Of a stretch of DNA of 64,000 bases, positions 33,415 to 45,550 are shown in pieces (within the stretch, counting starts at the first letter, position 1; each line of letters starts with the position of its first letter). The notes beneath the pieces were generated by a model. It saw nothing but the letters and a program-made list of their open reading frames with translations, was not told the DNA's origin and searched no databases. The translations under genes were made by a program, and so were the position numbers. This DNA is from Glebionis coronaria (lineage: Eukaryota > Streptophyta > Magnoliopsida > Asterales > Asteraceae): positions 530,574,538 to 530,638,537 of the forward strand of contig CM046876.1 in assembly GCA_025667525.1 (NCBI GenBank). Direction: 5' to 3'.

Positions 33415-36288
33415 ATGGCAGGGGTCTAAGAAGAGTCAGATCCGCCGCCATCTCCTAGTCGTGATCCCGCGACGGTAGTAAAAGAGACGGAAACGCCTCT
33501 AAACCTGCGGGAGAAGATTTTAGAAAGTATGAGCGCACTACAAGGTCTGGTGGAGCGTCATAACGCCGCATCTAAGAGACCCATTTCACCTATACGCCTA
33601 GATTTCGAGGAAGAGGTATCGAATCTACCGAAGGATAAGGATGAAGGGAAGGGGGCTCAAAAGGAAGCTAACCTTCCGGAAGATGATTTACAGAAACCTT
33701 TCAAAGATGTGATGGCCTCCCCATTCACTAAAAGAATCATACAATTCTCATCACCAAAGCATAGGTTACCCGCGACCCTCAAGTTGTACTCAGGGGCCAC
33801 GGATCCTAATGACCATATTACCCGGTTTGCCGGTGCTGCCAACTCAGGAGAATGGTCGATGCCAGTATGGTGCAGATTTTTCCAGCAAACTTTAGACGGA
33901 GCAGCTGGAGGATGGTTTGAAAGGCTGCCGAGGGGTAGCATAGACAATTGGGAAGATTTGAAGGAGCAGTTCCTAGAAAGATTCTCCTTGAGGAGAAAAA
34001 GTCTCAAAGCACCAATGGAAATCACCACCATCGTCCGCAAGGCATATGAAACGTTGGCAGTATTTAAAGAGCGTTGGACAGATGAAGCAAGTTATATTCA
34101 AGGTGTTCCGGAAGTGATGAAGATATCGGCCTTCGTAAATGGAGCCAAATGCCCGGAATTGGTCCGACGTTTTACAGATGATACTCCGTTGACGGTAGCA
34201 GAGATGATGCAAAGAGTGGATGATTTCATAAAATCCGAAGATGCATACCGAAACACTGAGCTGCCAACGGGAGAAGCAGGTGATGGTAACATAAAGTATA
34301 ACAAGGAGGAAAGGTATGGTCCTTCCGGTTCACGTGGGCGGCAAAGAGGGCGTCAAAGAAATGATTATCGGTCCAGACCCCCATTTCCCCCGTATGTACC
34401 TCCGGTTAACCCAAATTATGGAAGAAGGGCACCATACCAGCGTTCCAGCTTGGAGTCACTTACCAAATTTCCAAAGGAAATCTTAGCAACTGAGTTGCAA
34501 TTGTGCCTTCCCCCACCGCAACCAACCAAGGGTATCATCCGGCCGGAAAACATGGATAAGTATTGCGACTATCATCAAGAAAATAGACATCTTACCAATA
34601 ATTGCCATCAGTTGAGAAAACAGCTGGAGGCTGCTCTGGAGTCCGGTAAGCTCAACCATTTGGTAAAGGACCTACGAGGAAGAGTGAATAAAGGGAATCA
34701 AGGAAGAGGAAATGGAGATTTTAAGGGAAGGACTATAAACATGATCGAAAGAAGATATAGCGGCATGAAGAGGAAGGAGGTGTGCAAGATCGAAATGGAT
34801 TGGATGAATGTCCCCATAACCTTTCCGGCTATACCCGATGATGAGGCTTCGGAAGAACCTCTGATATTCGAGGCCGAAATAGAGGGATATTGGGTAAAAA
34901 GGGTGTTTGTGGATGAAGGAGCCACCATGCAGGTCATGTTCGAGCATTGTTTCCTAAATCTAGATCTATCGATCCGAAGAAGGTTAACGCCCGATAACGT
35001 GAAAGTCCGGGGCTTTTCGGGGGAAGAGACCACCCCTCTCGGGAAGATAGATCTAGAAGTAACCTTTGGAGCAGACAGTTTAACAAGGCGGACGATGATG
35101 AACTTCACAGTGATTAGAGCACCATCCCCTTATAATATCATACTGGGAAGAACTGGAATCAGGGAGTTAAGGGCCGTGCCCTCTACTGTACACTCGTCCA
35201 TGAAGTTTCCAACCCCCAACGGAATAGCCACCATGACAACCAAAGCACGAGCCATCTATGAATGTCGAATCATAGAAGATAGTCAAAAGATAAAGATGAT
35301 GAAAACATCGGTTGTAGGAAAAGAGTTAGATGAATGGATTGCCAAGGAAGAATTCAATCAGCAACAACGAGTTGCAGGAGACATGACGGAGCAAATCTGC
35401 GTCAACCCTGGATATCCGGAACAGTTGATCACAATCGGAAGGTTGTTCACCAAAAAATATCGAATCCAACTCATAGATTTGCTTAAGGACAACGTTGATG
35501 TATTTGCATGGGAGCCTTCGGACATGACGAGAGTACCTAGGCGAATCACTAAGCATTCGTTGAACGTGGATATGGAGACCACACCGATTGCCCAAAAGAG
35601 AAGGACGCTAGGTGAAGAAAAAAGCCAAGCGGTTAAGAAGGACGTAGAAGAGTTAACAAAGGCAGGCATCATCCGACCGGTACGATACCCGACATGGATC
35701 TCCAATCCGGTCCTGGTCAAGAAGCCGGATGGAAATTGGCGAATGTGCATTGATTTCAAAAACCTCAACTCCGCTTGCCCGAAGGATTATTATCCCTTGC
35801 CGGATATAGACGTCAAGATAGGGGCCGTTGTGGGATACAAATTCAAATGTTTCCTAGACGCATACAAAGGCTATCATCAAGTGCAAATGGACGAGGCTGA
35901 TGAAGAAAAGACGGCATTTTATACCAATGAGGGAACATACTGTTACACGAAAATGCCTTTTGGATTGAAAAATGCAGGAGCAACCTATCAAAGGTTAGTT
36001 GACTCGGCCTTTCGTTCGCAAATTGGTACGAATTTGGAAGCATACATAGATGACTTGATGATCAAAAGCCAAACCGAAGAGGATATGCTTGCAGACATCC
36101 AAGAAACCTTTGACAATCTAAAGAGAATCAACATGAAGCTGAACCCGAAGAAATGTTCGTTCGGTGTCGAGGAGGGTAAATTTTTGGGTTATATGGTAAC
36201 ATCCGAAAGTATAAGAGCTAACCCCAAGAAAACCAAAGCAATTGCAGAAATGAGATCTCCTAAGACTTTGAAGAAATGCAGTCCCTGA
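33415..36288 (+). pseudogene. Tat gag-protease-RT polyprotein (nonsense at codon 5, frameshift at end)
   Basis: The probable original start is the ATG at 33415, but TAA at 33427-33429 ends it after four codons. The same frame is open from the next ATG at 33529 for 919 codons. Order by residue from 33529: capsid-type Gag (60-240; FFQQTLDGAAGGWFERLP), basic Arg-rich linker, a knuckle-like CDYHQ...HLTNNC (about 345-365), protease with VDEGAT (about 462-467), and RT with MCIDFKNLN (about 740) and the catalytic AYIDDL (838-843). Near 36270-36276 one base is missing and the frame leaves the RT/RNase H junction. Whether gag could be started from 33529 is open. All catalytic residues of RT are present. 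Confidence 0.85.
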
Positions 36289-38624
36289 GTGGCAAGTTGG
36301 CGGCTCTCAACCGTTTTCTATCCCGGTCGGCCGAAAGGTCCATGCCTTTCTTCGAAACGTTGAAGAATATCACCAAGGAAAACAAAAATGAGTTCCGGTG
36401 GACGGACAAAGCAGAGGAAGCTTTTCAGCAATTGAAGAAAATGATTCTAGACCTTCCGTTATTAACATCCCCGCTCAAAGGAGAGATTCTATACGTCTAT
36501 CTGGCCGCGTCCAAAGAGGCAGTCAGCGGTGTACTCCTAGCGGAACGAAATGGGATTCAAATGCCCATAAGGTATGTGAGTAAAACGTTACATGATGCCG
36601 AGAGAAGATACGCTCCATTGGAAAAGCTGGTCCTAGGGTTGCTGCACTTATCTCGAAGATTAAGAAGACATTTTGAAGCTCACGACATTCATGTTATATC
36701 AGACCAACAGCTGAAGCAGATACTAAGCAAATCTGAGGCCTCCGGAAGATTGGCAAAATATGCAGTAGAGCTAGGGACGTATGAAATGTTCTATGTGTCC
36801 AGAAATTCCATCAAAGGACAAGTGTTAGCGGACTTCCTCAACGAAGCTCCGTTAGACCAACAGGAAGCTGCAACAATATACGAGGTATCCGAAGAAGAGG
36901 AGCCGGAACCACAATGGATCCTGTATACAGATGGAGCGGCTAATAGTAAGGGATCCAGTGCCGGTCTGGTGCTAATTAACCCGGAGGAGGTAGAATTCAC
37001 GTATGCATTGAGGTTCAATTTCAATTTCTCAAACAATGAGGCTGAGTACGAAGCCCTTCTGGCGGGATTCCGTCTGGCCGAAAAGATGGGAATGAAAGAA
37101 TTGCAAGCCAAGGTAGATTCAAAATTGGTGGCTTGTCAGATCAAGGGGGAGTTTGAGGCAAGTGATGATAGGATGTCCAAATACTTAGCTAAGGTCAAAG
37201 AACTTCTTCCTGTCTTCACCAAGTTCGACATAGAACACATTCCACGCCAAAAGAACCAAAAAGCCGATGTCCTAAGCAAGCTCGCTTCAATTGCATTCAA
37301 CCATTTAACCAAAGTGCTGGTAGAAGCGTTAGACGCAAGGTCAATAGATGTTCAAGAAGTCAACGATATAGTGGAAGAAGAGGGGGAATGCTGGATGTCT
37401 CCTATCAAAAGATGTTTGGAAGAAGGGATATGGCCTCAAGAGCCAGAGAAGGCCAGGAACCTAAGGATGAAGATTCCCATGTACACTCTGGAAAACGGCA
37501 TCCTATTCAAAAAGTCATACGTATCTCCAATGCTAAGGTGTGTCGGCCCATTACAAGCAAACTACATAATCAGGGAGGTTCATGAGGGGGCGTGCGGAAT
37601 GCACGCCGGAGCAAGGTCTGTTGTGGCAAAGATAATGCGTCAAGGTTATTTCTGGCCAACTATGCACCAAGATGCATGGGACGAGATCTCCAAATGCGAT
37701 TCATGCAAAATACATGGTCCTATACCGAGGCTCCCAAAAACCAACCTCATTTCAATAACATCACCTTGGCCCTTTTACCAATGGGGAATGGACATACTAG
37801 GTCCAATCAGTGGAAATGCCGGAAACATCAAGTTTGTAATAGTGGCCATTGATTATTTCACCAAGTGGATTGAAGCAAAACCGGTGGCTAAGATAACCGG
37901 AAAGGAGGTGCAAAAATTTGCTTGGGAAAACATAGTGTGTAGATTCGGCCTACCAGGAGTGATAGTGACTGATAATGGCAAGCAATTGATAGATGGATCC
38001 TTCGGAAAATGGTGCGAGAAATGGCACATCAAGCAGATGAATACTGCAGTAGCACATCCGCAAGCCAACGTCCTGGTCGAAAGAGCCAACAAGTCATTGA
38101 TGCACGGTTTGAAAGCAAGGCTGGGGAGAAGGTTAACCGGGTGGGTCGACGAACTGCCCCGTGTGTTATGGGCCCACCGTACCATGCTCAAGACAAGCAA
38201 TGGAGAAACCCCCTTCAGCCTCACCTATGGAAGTGAAGCAGTCATCCCCGCAGAGATAGGCATCCCCACCGCAAGAACCTTGTTGTTCGATGGTGACGCA
38301 AATGAAGAAGAACTGCGGCTAAACCTGGATCTTTTACAAGAAAGAAGAGAGGCTTCGGCCATACAGGAGGCCAAATATAAAAAGAAGGTAGAACAATACT
38401 ACAACAAACGTGTTAGGCCCTGCTCTTTCAAGGTCGGAGACTTTGTATACCGGCGCAACATGGCCAGCCGGCAGGAGAAAATAGGGAAGTTGGGTCCCAA
38501 CTGGGAGGGTCCCTACAGGATTGTCGAAGCCTATCAGACTGGATCATACAAGCTGGAAACCACCGAAGGGAAAGAAATCCCGCGTACCTGGCATGCAACC
38601 AACTTACAAAAATGTTTTATGTAA
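36276..38624 (+). pseudogene. Tat dual RNase H and integrase
   Basis: This continues the polyprotein in the next frame, 782 codons open. The first, retroviral RNase H remnant covers about 60-150 (LYVYLAASKEAVSGVLL, VISDQQLKQIL). The second RNase H of archaeal type starts at about 213 (WILYTDGAANSKGSSAGLVL) and has conserved acidic positions in NNEAEYEAL and DSKLV. Integrase follows from about 434, with a zinc-binding H-H-C-C (HEGACGMHAG, CDSCKIHG), catalytic D in WGMDILGP, D in VTDNGK and E in VLVERANKSL, and a C-terminal RPCSFKVGDFVYR segment. It ends at TAA 38622-38624. Only the upstream one-base deletion separates it from RT, so this is a very young break. Confidence 0.9.
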
Positions 38625-38750
38625 TATGAAAAAGATGTATCGTTTTCAATTGTTGTTAAATGAATGAAAGTCTTTAAGCATGTTTGATTGCAGTAATTAT
38701 AAACCTCGGCTTAGCTAACCGTATGGTATGTGAATACGCTTTAAAATGTT

Positions 38751-39035
38751 GGATGCGCCCAAAAGGCAATCCGGAGATAAATGAAAAGCGGTCCGGTACC
38801 GATATCTCCCACATGAACTTAATGAAAGTATTATTATACATGATGGGATGCGTCCAAAGGACAATCCGGAGACAAACAAAAAGCGGCTCAATACCGATGT
38901 CTCCCAAACCATATATACACTAATGTAGACGTACAAGTGTCGGATGCGCTCGAATAGCAATCCGAAGACAAAATAAAAGCGGTCAAGTGTCGATGTCTTC
39001 CGCATATATGAAGTGTAAATAATAGAAAATAAGGC
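38751..39035. repeat. Three tandem 95-bp repeats after Tat pol
   Basis: Units begin GGATGCG at 38751, 38846 and 38942, with spacing of 95 and 96 bp. Each holds CAATCCGGAGA (or CAATCCGAAGA), an AAAAGCGGT-like phrase and CGATRTCTYCC. Variable tandem repeats in this position are known in Tat and Ogre elements and have been proposed to seed satellites. The remaining sequence up to 39249 is non-coding. Confidence 0.85.
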
Positions 39036-39249
39036 CAAGTCTATAAGAGATATTTTGGATAACAAGTCGGTAGTCATAGCGGTTCAGACAAAGATATAAC
39101 ACAAAGGAAATTGGACAACCATTCATAAAAAAATAAATGTCACAGGTGAAACTTGTTTACGGAGCCACAAATGTTAAAGATTATTACAATAACCACAAAT
39201 GTTTCAAAGTAACAGATTACAAGGTGTCCCGGCATTCCGGGTCTTCAGA

Positions 39250-41607
39250 TCATGAGGCTTCGCCGCCATGGGTTGTGGAATGAGAGCCGGCACCATCTTG
39301 GTTGTTCACTGGAGGTTGAGTAGCATCAACGATCTCGGCTGTAGGGGCGGGGGGTTTCTCGGCTGGAGCAAGCTGCATGATATCGACAACTGAAAGCTTG
39401 TTGGCTGCTGAAACTTTGGCTACGAAGGGATACTCAGCAGAGAATAAAGCAATGAAATCTTCCTTCCAGGTTCTAGCCATCTCTATGTTAAGATTGTCAG
39501 CAGCGGCAATAGCAGCCTCAATTTGCTCCGGCGTACGCCCATATTCAACAGCCTTCAGAAACCCTGCGTTATACATACCGCCAGCGCCCAAGGAGAGAGA
39601 TCGCCTGTACTCATAGCTAGCCAGAAGTTTGCGCACCAAAATAGGGAAACCATCTCTCACCAAAACTTGTTTATCCACTTCGGCTTGAGCGAGTAGAGAG
39701 GTCAAGTGTTTGTTGCCGGCTTCAAGCTCTTTAATCCTCTCAGAATCTCTGACGTGATCCTGGATGCTCAGACTTGACAGATGTTCCAGCTCAGCTATCT
39801 TCTCGTCTTTGGTAGCAATGAGGGCACCGGAATCTTCAACTTCCTTTTCCAATCTATCGATAGCCGCCAGATGTTCCTGCTCTCGGGAAAGACAACTGTT
39901 ATAGTTGTCTTCAAGCTTTTTGTGCGCCAGCGCCATCTGATCAAGCATGCTCTTCCCAGCAGCAAAGTGTCCCTGAGGTTCCTTCTGGGCTGCAGTCAAG
40001 CGGGAATGATCACGACTAAGAGCCTCGTACCTTTTCATCAATTCGGATACAGTAAGAGTACTCCTGGCAAGAGTCTGATACGCATGGCTCAAAACGTCAT
40101 AGTTAGAAAGAGAAGATAGCGTAGCTTGTTCCGCAGGAGTTGGCAGATGAAATAAAAGCTCTCGAGCAGCATAATGTGAGTCAATACGCACAGATTCATC
40201 AAGACGCCACGGGGGAACGAACCGGCGAGGTGGATCCTGCATACCTCCTGAACAAAGAAAACGCATCACAACGAGGAAGGTAAACGCATCACAAAATGAG
40301 TCACGAGAAACCGGAGTATACCTGAAACATCATCATCATGAGTATTGTCATGAGAAGGAGATGAGTGATCGCTCAAATTGATGTGAGGGGTAGTCATTGG
40401 TCCCTTTCCGCCGGTCTTGCTATGATCTCCTCCGGAGCCCGAAGGATGAGAATGATTAAGAGGAGGACTGGAATGAACCTCGTCATCATCAGTACCCGGC
40501 GAAGCTTGGCCCTTACCGGTTTTCTTCTTGTTTCGACGATTATAAGGTTCACCAGCCGCAGGTCTCTTTTTGGCAGTAGTCACAGGATTCTTTCCCTCAT
40601 GACGAAGGCGAGTCGCAAGGATCTTCGGATCAGGTTTGGTCACGGCCTCTTGTTGAGAAGTCAATTTGGGAATAGAAGTCTTCAAAGGTAGCGGTTGAGT
40701 GACCCTTGATACAGGATTATCCATAGTAACATTCTCATCTCTCCCCACTTTGGCGTTGTCAAAGGACGGCAACTTAATAAATTCATCCATAGTGAGCTCT
40801 GTACAAAAAAAAAGAGATAACGGTTAGAGCGAGCAACAATAGCCCGCGGTGAGTAAAGAAAATTTTTAATATGTGCAAAGTACCCTTTTTATCGAGATCA
40901 ACTACGATCCGACGGAAAGGAGGGTTCTCATAAGGAAACCATAGACCGGCCAAGAACAATAAATGTCTGTGAGGTGGACGAAGCGGAATAGGGTCATCGG
41001 CAAGCATCTTAGCATGAGCGGCGTTGAAGTTAGTGGGAAAATCATCATGGACATCGGTGTCTCTATCCCTCCAAGGCATGGCATGAGGGATGGCCCTTCG
41101 GTCTATAAGGAACCATTTGTGTTTCCAAAGTTTCAAACTAGAAGTGGTCTCTCTCAAACATTTGCCATATCGAGCTGGATATCGGCTTTCAAAGGAGAAC
41201 CAGTGACCCTGTTTACCCAACTTATAGAACACACGAAATAAAGTCACGGAACAAGGAATGTTTAAGCTTCGACAGCGGATTTCAAACATAGTGACACGGT
41301 TGACACTCATGGGAACCAATTGAGAAATATGCACAAGAAAATATCTCAAAACAGATAAAAGGAAGGTAGAGAAAGGAATCCGAAGACCCCCATGTTTCAA
41401 ATAATCCTCATATATCCCAATAAATCGATCCGGAAGGTTGTCCATGGTAAGAAGTGGATCCGGTAACCGTGGACGAAGCTCATTTGGTATAAGATACTTT
41501 CTGCGTATCTTCTTAAGATCATCCTCCGTCAAAGTCGAAACCCTAATGTGCATATCACATTTGGGATCACGAAAAGTAGCCTCTTCACCGGAACTACTTG
41601 TGGACAT
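39250..41607 (-). CDS. Tat antisense gene, three exons (gypsy-type putative transposase family)
   Basis: Opposite to pol, three open frames join by GT-AG introns: exon 1 41607-40884, exon 2 40798-40322, exon 3 40247-39250. Junctions are AAAAAGG|GTACTT...TGTACAG|AGCTC and TTTCAG|GTATAC...TTGTTCAG|GAGG, both in phase 1. The product is about 732 residues with no internal stop. The N-terminal part (MSTSSSGEEATFRD, then VSTLTEDDLKKIRRKY, IYEDYLKHGGLRIPF, KHKWFLIDR) matches the family annotated as gypsy-type putative transposase. The middle is Lys/Ser/Pro/His-rich and probably nuclear. Exon 3 holds a long coiled coil (MALAHKKLEDNY to KIAELEHLSS) and an acidic/Ala-Pro tail. Antisense ORFs in this position are known in Tat elements; their function is unknown. 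I chose the ATG at 41607 because it directly precedes the conserved part; an earlier in-frame ATG exists at 41652. Confidence 0.8.
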
Positions 41608-41740
41608 AACAAAAAAGTACGAACAAAAATGGGAATAAGGAGAAGGGCACACCTGCTGAAGGAGAATTCCGCAAGAAAGAATAACAATGGCAGAACCAAG
41701 AAAGAAAAGGAGCGTGAAGAGAATGAAAAAATAGGTAAGT

Positions 41741-41747
41741 ATTTATA
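41741..41747 (-). promoter_or_regulatory. TATA box for the antisense gene
   Basis: The minus strand reads CTAGTATAAATACT, giving TATAAAT about 135 bp upstream of the antisense ATG. It lies in the 413 bp between the ORF start and the 3' LTR, where a private promoter would have to be. Confidence 0.5.
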
Positions 41748-42007
41748 CTAGGGAAAGGGGGCACTGAAGGGACGTGCACAAATCCCCAGGTCAAATCCAC
41801 ACCGTTGAAAAATAAAAAGCCACGTGGGAGCAGATGGCGAGTCAAAGGGCGAAAATCAATGCCATAAATGGCCGACAACCCAAAACCCAACAGACAAAAT
41901 CAATTAATGCGAAGCCAGAGAGGCGGCTCGCATTAATTACACCCGTTACTATTTGAAGGACACGTATTTTAAGTATCACACCGCTAGCTTAGGCTAACGC
42001 TATGATA

Positions 42008-42019
42008 CTGGGGGGGACT
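42008..42019 (+). other. Tat polypurine tract
   Basis: CTGGGGGGGACTT lies directly before the 3' LTR. The run of seven G is the likely plus-strand primer. Confidence 0.75.
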
Positions 42020-42594
42020 TGTTCGCGTATGCCTCCGGCCAAGACGCCCGGAGACGAACGCTTCCCCACCTCAGGACCGGAACCCTCGATCATTTAATAA
42101 GGTCGCCTGTGTGAACAGTAGAGCATTAATGAGCATAGCAAGGCCCAAGGAAAAAGCAAAAGGCATCCATCCTATTATCCAGGGAGCTTCCGTCCGTCCT
42201 ATGGGTAAAAGGAAGCACCGCCGCCCTTGGGACAATAAATCCCTCGATTGTGGGGATGTGGCTAAGTTCAGGTTTCGAGGCCTAGCCTATGATGTGACTA
42301 TTCAGACAGGTATACACCTTGGGGTAGTATAAATACCCTTACATTTAACACACAAGATATATTCAATACTTCCATTAATACATATTCGTATCTTCCGGTA
42401 TTCATTGCTGAATACCATTCGTGTGTGATAGTTACTTATTCTCACACCGGAGCTTGGTCTCGGGGTCAAACCTGGGGCGAGCTAACGTGTGTTGTCTTGT
42501 GCATCCTAGGTTCAAGGTCAAGAGACGAGCACACCTTAATGATGTCGAGGCAAAATCATTGACCGCAGCCTAGCCGGAAGATTTTGTTTCAACA
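42020..42594 (+). repeat. Tat element 3' LTR
   Basis: 575 bp, same length as the 5' LTR, with five substitutions by eye (two in the first 20 bases, then one in GTGTGATCAG/GTGTGAACAG, one in AAAAAGC/AAAAGGC and one in CTTAAAT/CTTACAT). The target duplication ATATG follows. Confidence 0.95.
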
Positions 42595-42599
42595 ATATG

Positions 42600-45279
42600 C
42601 GATAGCCGATATTTGTTAGATTGCATAGTAAACAAAAGATAACAAAGAACTCAATCTTTTAGGTACGAATAATCACGAAGTGGTCATGCTAGGACCTTGT
42701 ACTGTGTCGATTTTGAGCACATGAAATGTGATACTTCTTGAAAAATATCATGTACTTTTTGGTATCCGCATAATATATTGCATTTTTACTATGTACTACT
42801 AGTCAAGTGACAACCAGAAATTTTTCGAGTTACGACTTAAACAAATATTTTGGTATCGCCACATAGATGCATTGTATATTAAGGAATTACAAAAAATAAA
42901 TAAGCGTAATTGCTAAGTAGCTTAAGGTTGTGTCTTGACACGAATCTCACACGAAAGTTTTAATCAAATAATTAAGGGGAAAACAAAGTAACCAAGTACA
43001 TGTTGGACGAGAAATGAGCTCAAAATAACCTAATTTTGCTGCATGCGATCATAATTTCTGGATCCGTTATCCCACGCTAACCTTGTGAAAAGCAAAGGCT
43101 TCAACATGTTTAAATATGTGTGACTGTGAGCTCAAACTTTGAAAATTGGTCGATTAAAAGTTCGAAATTATTAAAATAAAGGTAACTAAAAATAAAATTC
43201 TCAAAATTGTAACTTTAGTACACTAGACAAACACACAACGTGTTTAACAAGGTTGGTGGGACTTGTGAGGTTTGTGACTTAGGATACATGTTTTGTACGT
43301 AAAAAGCATAACGCGGGTTTCAAAAAGGTTCAGATATGATCCGATAATTAAAATACATTATGGGCAATGTGTTGGAAAAAAGCTAAAGAAAACGATACTA
43401 TTAAATTTCTTATACGAATATAGACATAGTGTAGCCAAATTACTAAAAAAACCACTTAAATTCCCGCAAGACGTGATATTTTCGCCTTAAGATGGTGTTT
43501 ATAAGATACTTTAAATATTTAATTATCTAGTCATTATTAGAATACCAAAAAGTTTGGAAGGGATCATGATCATGGAGTTGGTATGATGTGGTGTTTGAAT
43601 TTGATAATGGTAAATTTGATAACAATTACACCTATACTTAACTTACAATAAAACATGTATGCCTTCGTAACAACTAATGAAATTAGATGATATAACATGA
43701 CAGAGCGATTAAGACGTGTCTATATTGAAAGAACCAGAAAGTAGTATTTGATATAGACAACTTAACCATATATGTCTCTAGATTGTAATCTATCACATCG
43801 TTTTTGTTGTAAATCAACTTATTATATACTCTTACCTTCTTGTGACCGCCTTCATTTTAATTACCATGCTAGTAACATATAGGAAAACAACTACAACAAC
43901 AATGTTCTCAATCTAGTCGGAACAAGGGTATGAAAAAGCCAAAAAGGTATAATATAGATAGTCACATCTTTACGCGAAAGTATTTTATTTTCTTTCAAAT
44001 AGCATTTATGCTCTACTTCGGACTTGAGCAACAAAAAGTCTTGCTCAAATGAATTGTTGGCAACTCCTACCAAGTACAATGACACAACGAAATTCTGCTT
44101 TCCTTTTCATATTCCTACTATCAAAAGTGCAAAACCACGCTATTCCATTGTCTGGACACAAGAAGTTTCTGGAATCCATACTTTTACGCAACTTGTGGAG
44201 CCCAAAAACATATGTTGGAATCATCGACAAGTTAAACAAAAGTAATGCAAAATCTTGATAATGGTAGCATGACGACACTTATAAGTCACAAGTGTTGTAC
44301 ACTTGTAGGCAGGGGCGGGACTACGTGAAAGGTGCGGGGGCGGCGTCTTTCATGGCTCGTAAAAAAAATCAAATTGAAGTGTAAAAAAAAAAATTTAGGA
44401 CTATTTTATTAAAATGCACCTCATTAGAAAATTGGATTGCCCTCACTCGAAAATAAAATAATTCAAAAATTTTAAAATTGCCCTCAAAAAGAAAAAAAAC
44501 AATGTAAAAACCTTATATTTTTATTTTTATTTTTATGTATACAACGACTCTTGTTCAAAAAAATTTTTTACCCTCACTCCTTCAACTTCCTAGTTTTACT
44601 ACTGCTTATCAAAGTCGATACTAAAAGCTAAGCAATCACAAAATAAGGCCCAATTGAAATAATTGGGCTGTGTAAATAGTTGTTGATGGCTCACAATAAT
44701 GTTGACCAACATTCATGTCTAATCTCTAAGACAATACGCAAGAAGAAATGTTTGTGTCACACACAGGGCCACATATTGAAAAGTGCAACAGGTGCATTTA
44801 CAGAGGACCGTCACCAACAAAAAGTCACCAAAAGTTGAAATTTTGTATTATTTATATGTGCATTATTTTGATATTATGCGTATACGATGTATTTGTTGCT
44901 TACCGCCATAGGATATTTTTGGTTATACATATACTTTTGGTATTTAATGGGGCGTCTGTATATTAATGGCACAAAGCCTCTAAATCCCATGAGACGGCCT
45001 TGATGTCACAACAACTTGTTTAGGCTGTTTACGCATCGCTTTAAAAAAATTACCAACTTTCAACAAAGTCATTTCGCTTAAAACTTAGTGAGCTCTACGT
45101 GTCATAGTTTACCACGAAACGAGGATGCAAGTCAACAACAACAATAAACCCAATATTGCTAGACTGGGTTAAGGGAGGTAAAAATAGAATAAATTGACGG
45201 TATAAATATATTTCTTAAGTAATCGCGTTAAATAACATTACTTAAGGGACGATAGTTATTATTTCATATTTCTCAAAAG
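42600..45279. other. Intergenic
   Basis: About 2.7 kb of AT-rich DNA without a convincing ORF. It contains a possible decayed hAT-like element at 44310-44604; nothing else was recognised. Confidence 0.5.
44310..44604. mobile_element. Possible decayed hAT-like MITE
   Basis: The left end CAGGGGCGGGACTACG is of the CAGGGGCGGA type common in plant hAT elements. The right end TAGTTTTACTACTG, read in reverse, keeps only the outer CAG and inner ACTA positions. The 8-bp flanks CTTGTAGG and CTTATCAA share only four positions. I call it from the left end only. Confidence 0.3.
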
Positions 45280-45550
45280 AGTTTTAGCTCAGTTGGTATT
45301 TGCTTCCAAAAAATCAATAGGCACATTACCAGTTTTTGTTGATAAAGGTATGGGTTCAACTCTCGGATCATGCTTCAATTGATATTCATGTGAGCAAAAG
45401 AATTGCCGGAGTTATTATTTGTGGTTTGAATAATGGCCGATGTCAAAAGACATCTGCGATCATGGTGTTTTCTCTAATCTATACCTTTTTGTACTTGGTA
45501 TTTCACTTCAAATTGGTTGCTTGACTTGCGTGTGTCTACCGATAAAAAAA
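45280..45550 (+). mobile_element. tRNA-derived SINE-like element
   Basis: TTAGCTCAGTTGGTA (45284-45298) matches the polymerase III A box and GGGTTCAACTCTC (45352-45364) the B box. A tRNA-unrelated body follows and ends at a run of seven A (45544-45550). This layout is that of a plant SINE. No clean target duplication was found, so the ends are approximate. Box spacing and lack of a cloverleaf exclude a tRNA gene. Confidence 0.55.

Larger units (their letters stand above)
32786..42594 (+). mobile_element. Tat-lineage Gypsy retrotransposon, nearly intact
   Basis: A 9809-bp element with 575-bp LTRs at 32786-33360 and 42020-42594, flanked by the perfect 5-bp target duplication ATATG (32781-32785 and 42595-42599). 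Gag-protease-RT-RNase H-second RNase H-integrase is followed by tandem repeats and by a long antisense gene before the 3' LTR. The second (archaeal-type) RNase H and the antisense ORF are marks of the Tat group. By eye the LTRs differ at 5 of 575 positions, so insertion is recent. Defects seen are a stop at codon 5 of gag and a one-base deletion between RT and RNase H. Confidence 0.95.

Noticed and set aside
34672..36043. Several minus-strand ORFs opposite Tat pol
   Set aside because: Shadow frames of the polyprotein. Unlike the antisense gene at 39250-41607 they have no splice logic or family motif.
45284..45365. Possible tRNA gene
   Set aside because: A and B boxes are present, but no cloverleaf or anticodon arm can be formed and an A-tailed body follows, so a SINE is more likely.
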